64,000 nucleotides of DNA from Heyndrickxia acidicola (GCF_001636425.1 NZ_KV440953.1:1004847-1068846); one strand, 5' to 3'; shown: positions 8,765 through 17,487, counted from the stretch's first letter. The notes: generated by a model not told the origin, from the letters alone. Program-made: numbers and translations.

Positions 8765-9214
8765 CTATTCTTTTGCCAGATACGCCCGAAACATCCAAAG
8801 ATGCTTCTCATATCTTCCCTGCAAATCATTAAACAAATCAATGGTCGGCTGGTCATTTGCCTCCTCAGCAAGACCAAATCCAGTTTCCTTCATTTCTTTA
8901 ATCATTTGTGTATAGTCTTCAATTAAAACAGAAAAAATTTCTTTCTCTTCATCATCTGCCTGAGCTTCAGCAAGAGATGCTTCATCTAAAAACTTAGCCA
9001 TTGTTGCGAGCGGTTTTCCTCCGATGGCAAGTATTCTTTCTGCTAACACATCCAAGTCTTCAGCCATCTCGGTATAAAGTTCCTCAAAGAATGTATGAAG
9101 CGTAAAGAAATGTTTGCCTTTAATAAACCAATGATAGCGATGCAATTTAATATACATAACTGCAATATTGGACAATTCCTGATTTAAAAAATTTATAAGC
9201 GATTGATTCGACAA
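8765..9214 (-). CDS. dps: Dps-family ferritin-like DNA/iron protection protein
   Basis: Dps proteins form 12-subunit shells that oxidise and store iron and shield DNA in stress or stationary phase. The intersubunit ferroxidase residues are visible: HRYHW with KGKHFFTLH early, then EELYTEMAEDLDVLAERIL. The TTG at 9214 (149 residues) is preferred because AAAGGTG lies six bases before it, while the same bases touch the upstream GTG at 9223. No PerR box could be recognised in the 5' region. A short hydrophilic gene lies just upstream on the same strand. The family call is strong; whether this protein binds DNA is not shown. Confidence 0.9.
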   Translation of the reverse strand: MSNQSLINFLNQELSNIAVMYIKLHRYHWFIKGKHFFTLHTFFEELYTEMAEDLDVLAERILAIGGKPLATMAKFLDEASLAEAQADDEEKEIFSVLIEDYTQMIKEMKETGFGLAEEANDQPTIDLFNDLQGRYEKHLWMFRAYLAKE

Positions 9215-9318
9215 TGCAGACACCTTTCCTTATGATTTATTTTTTGTTGGCTTTATTAAGAGCTCCTCTGTTTTTTCGTTCCATTACAGTAAAGAAAGGA
9301 ACAAAAGAATTCATGTCA

Positions 9319-9453
9319 TTAATATTCAATTTCCTCATAATCCTTCGGCTGTGGCACAGGGCCATCTGCCATTTCCTTTGTGTTTTGTGATTTTCCTGTT
9401 TTTGCTTCGTTTTTCTCTTCTTTTCTGTAATTCGGCTGATTTTTTTGCTTCAT
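9319..9453 (-). CDS. Small hydrophilic hypothetical protein (44 aa)
   Basis: A 44-codon frame begins with ATG at 9453, preceded by GAGGTGATC at ideal spacing, which is strong evidence for translation. The peptide is Lys/Gln/Asn-rich at the start (MKQKNQPNYRKEEKNEAK) and acidic at the end (VPQPKDYEEIEY), with no Cys, no membrane segment and no recognised domain. The composition resembles small sporulation-associated proteins of Bacillaceae, but that is only an impression. It lies between vanZ and dps on the same strand. Confidence 0.6.
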   Translation of the reverse strand: MKQKNQPNYRKEEKNEAKTGKSQNTKEMADGPVPQPKDYEEIEY

Positions 9454-9544
9454 TCTGATCACCTCTTTTTTATCTTTTCTAGATGGGCTCTTAATTATTC
9501 GAACGTTGTGTTAGAGTGAGAGGAATCTCGAAAAACAAAAAATA

Positions 9545-10042
9545 TTATGACTTAAAATACGTAATAAAACGCTGTTGAGCTGTAAAAAAAGATAGTATGG
9601 CAAACAGCAAAATGAGGGTTAAATAGCCCATTATACCGCCTATCGTGTTTAACAGAATATCATCCACATCAAACCCACCTATATTGAAGACATGCTGTGT
9701 AATTTCTATTGCTGCCGTCGACAAAAAAGATAGTAGGAATATTTTTCGGAAGCCCTTCATTTTACGAGATAAAAGTGGTACGACAAATCCTATCGGCATA
9801 AATAAAACAATATTGCCAATTAAATTGGCAGCCCAAATTTTAAAGTGAAAAAGATGAGAATATTCTATATACATCCAGATCGTTTTGAAAGGGATAAGAT
9901 TATCATAATACTGATGTCCTTCAAGACGAAAAGAATCAAAAAGGAGAACTTTAAGCATGAAGGCACAATAGAGAATAAATAGAACCCAAATCAAAAATCT
10001 CATTCGTTTTATGAAGGTTTTGGAATTTATCGAGATAAACAT
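9545..10042 (-). CDS. VanZ-like family membrane protein
   Basis: A 165-residue membrane protein with about five hydrophobic segments. The VanZ signature is clear: NLIGNIVLFMPIGFVVPLL, then LSFLSTAAIEITQHVF and the DVDDILLNTIGGIMGY stretch. VanZ-like proteins are widespread and, outside vancomycin-resistance clusters, mostly of unknown function; no van genes are nearby, so no resistance role should be inferred. The ATG at 10042 follows TGGAGGAAATGT. Confidence 0.85.
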   Translation of the reverse strand: MFISINSKTFIKRMRFLIWVLFILYCAFMLKVLLFDSFRLEGHQYYDNLIPFKTIWMYIEYSHLFHFKIWAANLIGNIVLFMPIGFVVPLLSRKMKGFRKIFLLSFLSTAAIEITQHVFNIGGFDVDDILLNTIGGIMGYLTLILLFAILSFFTAQQRFITYFKS

Positions 10043-10207
10043 ACATTTCCTCCAGGATTTTTGTTTTAAAAATCTTTCTCACATGCTCTGTTATTTAACC
10101 TGTCCAGTTCCCTTGTTGAAATCTATTCTTTTTTTATGATTATCATTCGCCAAATACAGAAAATAAGGATAAAATATAAAGGATTATAGTGCATGGAGGT
10201 TTTAGTA

Positions 10208-10753
10208 ATGAAGGTTTTAGCTTTATACGGCAGTTCCCGTGCAGGGAATTCGGATTATTTAACTGATACGGCACTGGAAGGTATTGAATGTACAAGAATT
10301 TACCTGCGGGATAAAAAAATCCTTCCAATTGATGATGGCAGACATACAGAGAAAGGTTTTTTACCTGTGGACGATGACTACGATTACGTAATCACCGAAA
10401 TGCTTAAGCATGATGTCGTCCTCTTTGCTACCCCCATCTATTGGTATGGTATGAGCGGTATCATGAAGAATTTCGTAGATCGATGGTCACAATCCTTGCG
10501 TGACAGCCGTTATAACTTTAAGGAGGATATCCAAGGGAAACAGGGCTATGTCCTTTTAACAGGAGGAGATCAGCCGCGCCTAAAAGGACTGCCGCTTATA
10601 CAACAATTTCAATATATATTTGACTTTGTCGGTATGTCTTTTAATGGATATATTATTGGAGAAGGGAATAAACCAAATGACGTTAAGAACGATAAAACAG
10701 CCCTTTTCGAAGCACAACAATTAAATCTTCATTTAAAAACACTTGTAAATTAA
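10208..10753 (+). CDS. NAD(P)H-dependent FMN reductase/flavodoxin-like oxidoreductase
   Basis: A 181-residue flavodoxin-fold protein. It opens with the FMN phosphate loop YGSSRAGNSDYL (residues 6-17), and has the second flavin-contact segment LFATPIYWYGMSGIMKNFVDRW near residues 78-99, as in NADPH-dependent FMN reductases and quinone reductases. The ATG at 10208 sits 8 bases after GGAGG; the upstream ATG at 10193 overlaps that site. It is cytoplasmic and monocistronic, with a hairpin just after the stop. Substrate not known. Confidence 0.8.
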   Translation: MKVLALYGSSRAGNSDYLTDTALEGIECTRIYLRDKKILPIDDGRHTEKGFLPVDDDYDYVITEMLKHDVVLFATPIYWYGMSGIMKNFVDRWSQSLRDSRYNFKEDIQGKQGYVLLTGGDQPRLKGLPLIQQFQYIFDFVGMSFNGYIIGEGNKPNDVKNDKTALFEAQQLNLHLKTLVN

Positions 10754-10766
10754 TGAACTAACAATC

Positions 10767-10808
10767 GCTCCTATAATTTTAGCAGGACCTAACATTATAG
10801 GAGCTATT
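10767..10808 (+). terminator. Terminator of the flavodoxin-like gene
   Basis: An 11-bp perfect stem (GCTCCTATAAT at 10767-10777 with ATTATAGGAGC at 10794-10804) with a 16-base loop, followed by TATTT. The U tract is weak. Confidence 0.5.
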
Positions 10809-10933
10809 TCATTTTGGGGTGAAATGCTGAGTTTCTTCAAATTTCTCTGATAACCACTTTGGAATCCACATTTATTTACATAACATTTGTCTTTTGTGCC
10901 AAGAATATTCCTTAATGGATAGGAGGAGTAGGA

Positions 10934-12286
10934 ATGGCAAAAGAACACCAAAGCAGCTCAACAAATGAAACAAATGGAAATATGTCATGGTGGCAGCTAT
11001 CTTTAATTGGCGTAGGCTGCACGATTGGAACAGGATACTTTTTAGGCTCCAGCATAGGCATTAAAGTAACAGGTCCTTCCATTGTCCTATCATTTGTATT
11101 AGCAGCAATCGGTACATATATTGTGTTTAGTTTGCTTGCCAAAATGACGGCTGCTGATCCACAAAATGGATCGTTTTGTTATTATGCCAAGAAAGCATTT
11201 GGCAGCTGGGCGGGCTTTTGCTGCGGTTGGAATTATTGGTGTTCAAATATCTTAATTATGGGCAGTCAGCTCACAGCACTTTCTATTCTTTCACGGTTTT
11301 GGTTTCATCAAATTCCCCTCTGGGTTTTTGCCTCAGTCTATGCTATTCTGTCCATTATTGTTGTTTTAACCGGTACAAAAGGGTTTGATCGAATTGAAAA
11401 TGTTCTTGCAATTGTAAAGACAGCCGCAATTGTAATGTTTATTATCATAGCGGGAATGGCCTTACTGGGTTTTCTGTCAGGCCATCCAAATCATCCGGGT
11501 TTTCCTGCAACTGCCAAACAGGTTTTTCCAGATGGGATTCACGGATTTTGGTCCTCTCTTATTTATGCCTTCTATGCTTATGGCGGTATAGAGGTCATTG
11601 GGCTTATGGCAATGCAGTTAAAGAATAAAGAAGAAGCCCCAAAAGCAGGTACTGTAATGCTTTTGGGACTAGCCAGTATATATGTCCTCTCGCTTGGTTT
11701 TGCCGTAGTAATGGGAGTCCATGATACATTCAGTGAAAAAGAAAGCCCTTTCGTCACCGCATTAGTAGATTATCATCTTCCTTTTTTTCCACATGTATTT
11801 AATGCTGCAATTATTATTGCTGGCTTTTCAACAATGACCGCCTCTCTTTTTGGTGTGACGAATCTATTGGTAGCATTCGCCAAAGATGGAGATGCCCCTT
11901 CTTTTTTTTCACATAAAATTAAAAAGCTAAAAGACCTGCCTCTCCCATCACTCGGATTGGCTGCTGTCGGTCTTTTAGCTTCCATTCTTGCGGCTCTTTT
12001 GCTTCCAGGAAAAATCTTCGAATATATCACAACTGCTGCTGGAATATTAATCTTATTCAATTGGTTATTTATTATTATTTCTGCTTTTCCTATTTTAAAA
12101 ATGAATGCTGTCACTAAATGGGGTGCCATTTTCGGATTGTTTTTACTTGTTGCGGCAGTGTTTGGCACACTTATAGAAAAAACAGATCGTCCGGGCTTTT
12201 TTATTAGCTTATTGTTTGTCGCCATTATTGGCATTGCAGCTGTTATAAAAGTGAAATTAGGGAAAACGAAGCCTTCTGTAAAATAA
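10934..12286 (+). CDS. APC-superfamily amino acid permease
   Basis: A 450-residue membrane transporter with about twelve helices. The helix 1 motif GVGCTIGTGYFLGSS (substrate and ion binding in the amino acid/polyamine/organocation superfamily) is at residues 27-41, and the helix 6 region FYAYGGIEVIGLMA near 215 fits the amino-acid transporter branch. The start follows TAGGAGGAGTAGGA. The closest experimentally studied relatives would be AnsP/GabP/AroP-type permeases, but specificity cannot be told. It stands alone between hairpins. Confidence 0.85.
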   Translation: MAKEHQSSSTNETNGNMSWWQLSLIGVGCTIGTGYFLGSSIGIKVTGPSIVLSFVLAAIGTYIVFSLLAKMTAADPQNGSFCYYAKKAFGSWAGFCCGWNYWCSNILIMGSQLTALSILSRFWFHQIPLWVFASVYAILSIIVVLTGTKGFDRIENVLAIVKTAAIVMFIIIAGMALLGFLSGHPNHPGFPATAKQVFPDGIHGFWSSLIYAFYAYGGIEVIGLMAMQLKNKEEAPKAGTVMLLGLASIYVLSLGFAVVMGVHDTFSEKESPFVTALVDYHLPFFPHVFNAAIIIAGFSTMTASLFGVTNLLVAFAKDGDAPSFFSHKIKKLKDLPLPSLGLAAVGLLASILAALLLPGKIFEYITTAAGILILFNWLFIIISAFPILKMNAVTKWGAIFGLFLLVAAVFGTLIEKTDRPGFFISLLFVAIIGIAAVIKVKLGKTKPSVK

Positions 12287-12381
12287 ATAACCTTTTATTA
12301 AAGTTTTCGATTTCTACCTGTGACAATTGAACAAAATAAGAAAGCGCGCGTCTCCTTAGTTTAAAACCCGGAACTATTGGA

Positions 12382-12470
12382 GATAACTGCTCGTTTTTAG
12401 CAATGCTGAAGGCGTTTAACACAACTGTTTCACATGAATAAGCTAAAAAACAAAAAATGTTGAGATTGAC
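12382..12470. repeat. Degenerate copy of the GGCTNTGTTAAA/TTTCACAC repeat family
   Basis: The blocks GATAACTGCTCGTTTTTAGC, a GCTGAAGGCG block, then TGTTTCACATGAATAAGC and TAAAAAACA recur, with changes, in the copies at 25805, 32270 and 34773. The copy is worn: its ends are not recognisable. Confidence 0.5.
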
Positions 12471-12573
12471 TTATCGTAGCGTAGAGATATTGAAAACTGC
12501 TAGCCAACAGGCGCTGGAGTAAGACAAAGACTACGTTAGCTGGATAAATTATTATTTTATACTAATACTCTAA

Positions 12574-12603
12574 AAAAGCATGGCTTAAAGTCGCCATGCT
12601 TTT
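12574..12603. terminator. Bidirectional terminator between APC permease and tcyC
   Basis: AAAAGCATGGC (12574-12584) pairs perfectly with GCCATGCTTTT (12593-12603). A/T arms supply U tracts in both directions. Confidence 0.65.
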
Positions 12604-12650
12604 CATTATCGTTTAGGAAATTAAAAAATGCTAAATCTGTGGATATATAT

Positions 12651-12743
12651 CTTGTCCAGCTCCAGCTGGAAGGTTACAACCCCATCCCTCCTGGCCATCC
12701 GCTCGAGGGCATAAGCCGGTAGGCGGCGCCTATCGCTTTTCTT
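12651..12743. repeat. Fragment of a dispersed Bacillaceae repeat beside tcyC
   Basis: This GC-rich block runs from CTTGTCCAGCTCCAGC through CTCGAGGGCATAAGCCGG to GGCGCCTATCGCTTTTCTT. Its order and wording resemble the structured intergenic repeat common in Bacillus and Geobacillus that starts TTGTCTAGCTCC and contains CTCGAGG-TCATAAGC. It appears shortened here. Identification is from memory of the family, not from a search. Confidence 0.5.
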
Positions 12744-12744
12744 G

Positions 12745-13491
12745 TTAAACGGTAGCTGTTACTTTATTTAAGAATTGCAAGGTACGAGGATTTTGGGTTT
12801 CTTCAAATATTTCTTTTGGTGTGCCTTTTTCAGCAACCACACCCTGATCCATAAAAATAACCTGATCAGCAACGTTTTGAGCAAAGGACATTTCGTGGGT
12901 CACTACTACCATTGTCATACCCTCTTCAGCCAAATCCTTCATAACCTTTAATACATCCCCTACTAATTCAGGATCCAAAGCAGAAGTTGGTTCATCAAAT
13001 AACAGGACATCAGGGTCCATTGCCATGGCCCTTGCGATACCAATACGCTGCTGCTGGCCCCCAGATAGCTGATGAGGATACATATCCGCTCTATCCTTTA
13101 AACCTACCTTTTCCAATAGATCAAGGGCTTTTTTTCTGGCTTTCTCTTTGCTTCTTTTTAAAACAATGATCTGGCCTTCCATAATATTCTCTATTGCGGT
13201 TAAATGCGGAAAAAGATTATAGTTTTGAAATACCATACCTGTTTTTTTACGTATAGGCATAATTTCAGAGGTTTTCAATTTTCGATTTGTAAAGGTAACG
13301 CTTTGATTTTCAATGGTAAGAGTCCCTTGATTCGGAATCTCTAAAAGATTTAAGCATCGGAGCAATGTTGTTTTTCCAGAGCCTGATGGCCCAATAATAA
13401 CAGCCGTTTTTCCTCTTTCAATGGATAGATCAATTCCCTTTAAAACTTCCAAATCCTCAAATTGTTTATGCAAGTTTTCAATTTTAATCAT
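12745..13491 (-). CDS. tcyC: L-cystine ABC transporter ATP-binding protein TcyC
   Basis: The ATPase of a polar amino acid importer, 248 residues. Walker A is GPSGSGKT (about 35-42), the Q loop [10 protein letters not shown], the ABC signature LSGGQQQR and Walker [13 protein letters not shown] are all intact, in the order of GlnQ/TcyC proteins. It is the last gene of the tcyA-tcyB-tcyC operon, 14 bases after tcyB. The assignment to cystine rests mainly on the matching binding protein and permease. The stop codon abuts a dispersed repeat, which may have replaced the native 3' end of the transcription unit. Confidence 0.85.
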   Translation of the reverse strand: MIKIENLHKQFEDLEVLKGIDLSIERGKTAVIIGPSGSGKTTLLRCLNLLEIPNQGTLTIENQSVTFTNRKLKTSEIMPIRKKTGMVFQNYNLFPHLTAIENIMEGQIIVLKRSKEKARKKALDLLEKVGLKDRADMYPHQLSGGQQQRIGIARAMAMDPDVLLFDEPTSALDPELVGDVLKVMKDLAEEGMTMVVVTHEMSFAQNVADQVIFMDQGVVAEKGTPKEIFEETQNPRTLQFLNKVTATV

Positions 13492-13505
13492 TTATTATTC
13501 CTCCA

Positions 13506-14189
13506 TTATTTCGCTACGCTGCGGTCAAACCGCTTTTCGAGGTAGGATTGTAATGCGGAGAGTACTGTACTGAATAACAAATAAAGAAATGCAACTTCAA
13601 TATAAAGCCACAAGGGTTCATACGTTGTTGAGGCAATCTCCTGGCTTTTTTGGAACATTTCAGTAACGGTAATCGTTGCTGCCAATGATGTATCTTTCAC
13701 TAGGCTAATAAATGAATTTCCTAAAGGCGGGATAGAGACCCTTAGAGCCTGTGGCAGGATGATTCTTTTCATGGCCTGCGCTCTTGTCATCCCTATGGAA
13801 TAAGCTGCTTCCCATTGGCCTTTTGGTGTAGAAAGTATCGCTGCTCTTATTATTTCAGAGGCATATGCTCCCACGTTTAAAGTAAAGCCGATAACAGCAG
13901 CCGGAAAAGGGCTCAATGTTATGCCTGCACTCGGCAAACCATAAAATAAGATAAATAATTGAACTAATAATGGAGTTCCTCGAAAAATCCATACATAAAA
14001 TCGGGCAATGGCTTGTAATGGTTTAATATTCGAGATCCTTGCAATTGCAGTTAAAAAGGCAACAATAAGTCCCAATACAAAAGTAATAAGAGTTAAAGGT
14101 ATTGTAAACTCTAACCCTGCTTTTAAAATAGGAAAAAAGGAATCGCTAAGGATTCCTATTATGCGGTGTGTTCGTTCATCTGAAAACAT
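13506..14189 (-). CDS. tcyB: L-cystine ABC transporter permease TcyB
   Basis: A 227-residue inner-membrane subunit of the HisM/GlnP type with four or five helices. The EAA loop that docks on the ATPase is visible (EAAYSIGMTRAQAMKRIILPQAL, around residues 141-163), as is the typical FRGTPLLVQLF stretch. It lies between the binding-protein gene (14-base gap) and the ATPase gene (14-base gap), so the three are co-transcribed. By resemblance to B. subtilis TcyB it should import L-cystine; other polar amino acids remain possible. Confidence 0.85.
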   Translation of the reverse strand: MFSDERTHRIIGILSDSFFPILKAGLEFTIPLTLITFVLGLIVAFLTAIARISNIKPLQAIARFYVWIFRGTPLLVQLFILFYGLPSAGITLSPFPAAVIGFTLNVGAYASEIIRAAILSTPKGQWEAAYSIGMTRAQAMKRIILPQALRVSIPPLGNSFISLVKDTSLAATITVTEMFQKSQEIASTTYEPLWLYIEVAFLYLLFSTVLSALQSYLEKRFDRSVAK

Positions 14190-14203
14190 TTTTCTCCATC
14201 CCT

Positions 14204-14998
14204 TTACTTAGAAACATCTGTACCGAACCATTTTTTAGAGATCTTTAAGTATGTGCCATCAGCTTTCATAGCTGCAATTTCTTTGTTAACAGCTTGTATT
14301 AGATCATTATTTCCTTTTCTGAAAAGGAAAGCATTAGGGCTCGCAGATTTTTCTGTATATACGGTTTTAATCGGCAGATCAGGTCTTTGTTTTTTAAGAT
14401 CTAAATAAGATAGGTTATCATTGATTGTAGCATCAATTCTATTTGAAGTAAGTAAATCGATTGCTTGGTTAAACCCGCTTACAGGAGTAACGTTAGCCCC
14501 ATGCTGTACAGCTATCGCACGGAAGTTACTATCCAGGGATTGTCCAACTTTTTTCCCTTTAAGGTCATTGTATGAATGGATGTCCTTATTATCATTACGG
14601 ACAATAAGTACCCCTTTAGATACAATGTACGGAGCAGAAAAATCATATTTTTGAAGGCGGTCAGGTGTAACGGATACTTCATTCGCTACCATGTCATAAC
14701 GCTTCGCGTCCAGCCCTGCAATCATACCATCCCAGCTTGTTTCGACATACTTTGGCTTGATATTTAGACGCTTAAATACTTCATTTGCAATATCAATGTC
14801 AAAACCAGTTAATTTGCCAGACTTATCGTGGAAAGTAAATGGAGCGTATGTACCTTCTGTTCCGATTGTAATGACGCCTGACTTTTTAACTTGATTATAG
14901 AGACTGTTGTCTGCGGACTTTTTATTTGAATTTGAGCTGCATGCTGAAAGAGCAGCTATCAGTACAAGTCCTAACATTATAGAAACTATTTTTTTCAT
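14204..14998 (-). CDS. tcyA: L-cystine-binding lipoprotein TcyA
   Basis: The extracellular substrate-binding lipoprotein of the importer, 264 residues. A signal sequence ends in a lipobox (LSAC, Cys 20). The mature part has the periplasmic-binding-protein type II layout: GTEGTYAPFTFHDKSGKLTG, then a GFDIDIANEV stretch, VANEVSVT, and a C-terminal KISKKWFGTDVSK ending nearly identical in wording to B. subtilis TcyA. It is the first gene of tcyABC. A sigma-A-like promoter is visible at 15043-15072. Cystine uptake suits the nearby cysK and ytxJ, though these are separate units. CymR control is likely by analogy, but no box was identified with confidence. Confidence 0.87.
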   Translation of the reverse strand: MKKIVSIMLGLVLIAALSACSSNSNKKSADNSLYNQVKKSGVITIGTEGTYAPFTFHDKSGKLTGFDIDIANEVFKRLNIKPKYVETSWDGMIAGLDAKRYDMVANEVSVTPDRLQKYDFSAPYIVSKGVLIVRNDNKDIHSYNDLKGKKVGQSLDSNFRAIAVQHGANVTPVSGFNQAIDLLTSNRIDATINDNLSYLDLKKQRPDLPIKTVYTEKSASPNAFLFRKGNNDLIQAVNKEIAAMKADGTYLKISKKWFGTDVSK

Positions 14999-15042
14999 TT
15001 TAAAACCCCACTTTATTTATCGGATTATTTAACAACTACATT

Positions 15043-15072
15043 AGAATAGTTTACTCCCTATTACTTTGTCAA
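15043..15072 (-). promoter_or_regulatory. Putative sigma-A promoter of tcyABC
   Basis: On the minus strand TTGACA (15067-15072) is followed 18 bases later by TATTCT (15043-15048), about 45 bases upstream of the tcyA start codon. Confidence 0.55.
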
Positions 15073-15212
15073 ATAAATTGCTATACAAGAAAAATTTTTG
15101 AATAAACAATCAATTTAAAGTCCTTCCCATTTTTTTATATTTGTATATTACCTCTTAAAACAAAAAGTATGCAGAATTTGTAGAAATACACCTACTCTAA
15201 AAAAAAGAATCG

Positions 15213-15271
15213 CTTTTACACACTAAAGCCCAAAAGGGGTTAGACCCCTTTTGGGCTTTAGTGTGTAAAAG
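15213..15271. repeat. Perfect 28-bp-arm hairpin repeat, copy 1 (GGGGT-TAG-ACCCC type)
   Basis: Two arms of 28 bases (15213-15240 and 15244-15271) are perfectly complementary around a 3-base loop TAG. The inner part AAAGCCCAAAAGGGGT is shared, with one change, by the copy at 17409-17467, while the outer arm differs. It lies in a 400-base gap between tcyA and the gene at 15415. Confidence 0.85.
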
Positions 15272-15414
15272 TAGATAAGCATAGTCATGATTTTAGTTTA
15301 CATATTTAAATTATTATTTACTTATTTTATAATCTTCGATCTTAAAAAATCAGTTTAAATATGCTATGCCGGGGAAAGTAAGGAATAAGATAATATTGGA
15401 AAGGAGTTTTACGT

Positions 15415-15672
15415 ATGAAAACGCTACATGTTCAATTACAGTATGATGAAAAGGAAGAAGAAATAAATGCAAAGGAAAAGCTTAAAAATATTTTAGATGG
15501 ATCCGGTTTTAATCTTGTTTCATTAAGTAATGCAGGAAATGTCGTAGAGCCTTCATTAAAGAACAAATCACAGAATGTCCACCATGACGAAGCTTTAAGG
15601 AGGCACGAACAAGAAGGGGTTGATTCTGATGTTGAATCCTCTGGATCAGGCGGAATGGTATCTCCCAATTAA
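15415..15672 (+). CDS. Hypothetical protein (85 aa), acidic with Gly/Ser tail
   Basis: An 85-residue protein of unrecognised family. The start is well supported: AAAGGAG stands at normal spacing before ATG 15415. The N-terminal half alternates charged and hydrophobic residues (MKTLHVQLQYDEKEEE, then AKEKLKNILDGSGFNLVSL), suggesting a small alpha/beta fold. The C-terminal third is polar and probably disordered (HHDEALRRHEQEGVDSD and SSGSGG). There is no signal peptide, membrane helix or Cys. It is monocistronic, with a hairpin after the stop codon. Confidence 0.6.
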   Translation: MKTLHVQLQYDEKEEEINAKEKLKNILDGSGFNLVSLSNAGNVVEPSLKNKSQNVHHDEALRRHEQEGVDSDVESSGSGGMVSPN

Positions 15673-15677
15673 AAAAC

Positions 15678-15707
15678 ATGGTCGGGGTTATAAAGAACCC
15701 TGACCAT
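15678..15707 (+). terminator. Hairpin terminator after the 85-aa gene
   Basis: ATGGTCGGGGTT (15678-15689) pairs with AACCCTGACCAT (15696-15707), one G-U pair, loop ATAAAG. The following T tract is poor, so activity is uncertain. Confidence 0.45.
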
Positions 15708-15781
15708 TCCCAAGTTATTTATTGAAGTTATAACACTATGATTTGTTTAAGTTCAAATAAATCTATAGAGAGGTACCAGGG

Positions 15782-15990
15782 ATGTCGGCCGGGCAAAATA
15801 AAATGACTGTATCTATAATAACATTAATCCCTTTGTCACTCAGTGCTCTTACTGCAGTTCATCGCTTTAGAAGACAACTCCAATGCTTAGCAAAACTTAT
15901 GGTCTAATTCCATTTGCGGATCCATTTCTTCTAGGGTATATAAAGAAAGATGCCAATAGAACTGTTTCAATAATTGCTGAAGCTTCTTAG
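15782..15990 (+). pseudogene. Possible frameshifted coding remnant
   Basis: From ATG 15782 a frame reads MSAGQNKMTVSIITLIPLSL and continues to about 15905. A second frame then reads coherently as YGLIPFADPFLLGYIKK followed by DANRTVSIIAEAS and stops at 15990. The join looks like a small frameshift in one gene. No ribosome site is clear and the family is not recognised. It could also be chance, so confidence is low. Confidence 0.3.
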
Positions 15991-16078
15991 GGAGTGTTGT
16001 TTTTCCGAAACTTATGGTTCCTTCTAAAAGATGACCTTGCCTTTTCCCTCGATGATTTCTCCCCCTTTCATTATTTAG

Positions 16079-16997
16079 TTACTTGCACAGCTTTCCAGCA
16101 GGATAATCTTCAAGTTTTTTAAATTGTTCCTCCAGCACCTTCATCACAGCCAGTACTTTATCTTCACAAAATAGTTTGCCTGCGACTTGTACACCGATTG
16201 GCAAGCCAATACTTCCCTTTTCTATTTTTTCCAGTGTCTGTATGACTCGATTTTTACTTTCTAACCGCTTTTTTATATCACTTGCCTTCACGGAGCCTAA
16301 AGAAACAACGCCGGCTGGCATGTTTAGATAATTAAATACGGCTCCATATGCTCCCTCATACGAAAGCTGTACTGACAGATCATGCTGGAGAGCGGGACAA
16401 ATAAATGGAGGGCAAATAAGTATATCAATTTGCCCCTTATCCAATCTTTCCAGAAAGGCTTCTCTTACTTCTGCACGTTTTAAAATGAGATTTTTAAACT
16501 GATTATCGGAAATTCTCCCTGCATGTGGAATAATCACTTCACCAACCGTTTTTTGAGACAATAAGCGAAGCATGCAGCTAAATAAAAATCTTTGCAGCTT
16601 GTTCATGGTTTGAAAACGCAGAATATTTTGAATTTGAAATACCTGCTCCTGGTTTCCTATTGTCTTTTTTAATCCATTTCCTCCATCTGTGCTCATAATC
16701 TGATAAAAATCTTTTATTATATTCTTTAATTCCGGAACTTTAAATTCTACTGCTTCTGCCCCATAATCAGAAAGAACATCTGCGGCTTCTTTAACCATTC
16801 TCTGAAGTGAAGCTGAAGGAGGCATTTTCAAACATAGGGTAAACAAGGGCATTGTATTCTTTGTTCATTAATTTAATCCTATTAATAAATGAATGAATAA
16901 CTTCCCTTGAGGTCACATTGCCTTTTTTTATCTCTTCTGCCAGACTGGACGCGCTCATTTTCCAATACTCTGCCTGTTTCTTCTTCATTGTTTCCAT
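16079..16997 (-). pseudogene. Amidase-signature family gene, internally deleted
   Basis: The first part (from 16997) is the start of an amidase: SASSLAEEIKKGNVTSREV, a SFINRIKLMNKEYNALV stretch. It goes out of frame near 16855, and the other frame (16852-16079) reads the C-terminal third of the same family, ending around GLPIGVQVAGKLFCEDKVL. The roughly 200-residue centre that carries the Lys-Ser-Ser catalytic triad and the GGSSGG signature is missing. The joint at about 16850 therefore combines a large deletion with a frame change. The product cannot be an active amidase. Confidence 0.8.
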
Positions 16998-17000
16998 TTT

Positions 17001-17315
17001 TTATTCCCCGCTTTGATATTTTTGGCGAAACTGGTTTAGCAGCTGATTTCCTAATTCATGTTGCGCGATACCAATTTGTATACTCATTTCTTGAGTGACA
17101 GACATCGATTTTTGATATCTTGCATAATTTCCCCTTAATGCAACCAAAACAGATTGCGTCTTATTATGCATATCCTCCAGCTATACAGCTATTTGTGTGT
17201 CATCTGCTTAGGCTCCAAATTTAAGTCTCATTAAAAAATCAGATTTAATGACATCCTTTTCTAAAGGGCTGTTAAGATATTCTTTAAATTTTTGTTCTTC
17301 TTCTTTTGTTATACT
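17001..17315 (-). pseudogene. Unrecognised small gene with two in-frame nonsense codons
   Basis: One continuous minus-strand frame of about 105 codons reads like protein but is cut by TAA and, eight codons later, TAG. Before the first stop it reads EEEQKFKEYLNSPLEKDV and FLMRLKFGA. After the second it reads MHNKTQSVLVALRGNYAR to QFRQKYQSGE. The last 56 codons could be translated alone from ATG 17171, with GGAGG only three bases upstream. It ends immediately before the broken amidase. The family is unknown; a weak resemblance of AQHELGNQLLNQF to the Spo0E SQELD motif lacks the key Asp. Confidence 0.5.
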
Positions 17316-17408
17316 CTAAATGGCAGATTATTTATATACGTATTTACAAAAAAAGGGTTAATTGGAAATCATTTTAATAGTTGGCCCCCTTTTATACATT
17401 TTTACACT

Positions 17409-17467
17409 CTATAACACAATAAAGCACAAAAGGGGTCAGACCCCTTTTGTGCTTTATTGTGTTATAG
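17409..17467. repeat. Perfect 28-bp-arm hairpin repeat, copy 2 (GGGGT-CAG-ACCCC type)
   Basis: Arms 17409-17436 and 17440-17467 are perfectly complementary around a CAG loop. The core AAAGCACAAAAGGGGT matches copy 1 at 15213 while the outer 12 bases differ and yet still pair fully. It sits just downstream of the TnpC-like gene. Confidence 0.85.
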
Positions 17468-17487
17468 AACAATCTATTGCATAAAAA

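Noticed and set aside
9545-10042. Vancomycin resistance by the VanZ-like gene
   Set aside because: No vanH/A/X or two-component system nearby; VanZ-like proteins are common in sensitive bacteria.
17001-17171. A Spo0E-type phosphatase reading of the 56-codon frame
   Set aside because: Its best match (AQHELG) lacks the essential Asp of SQELD, and the frame is cut by stops upstream, so it is reported only as a pseudogene.
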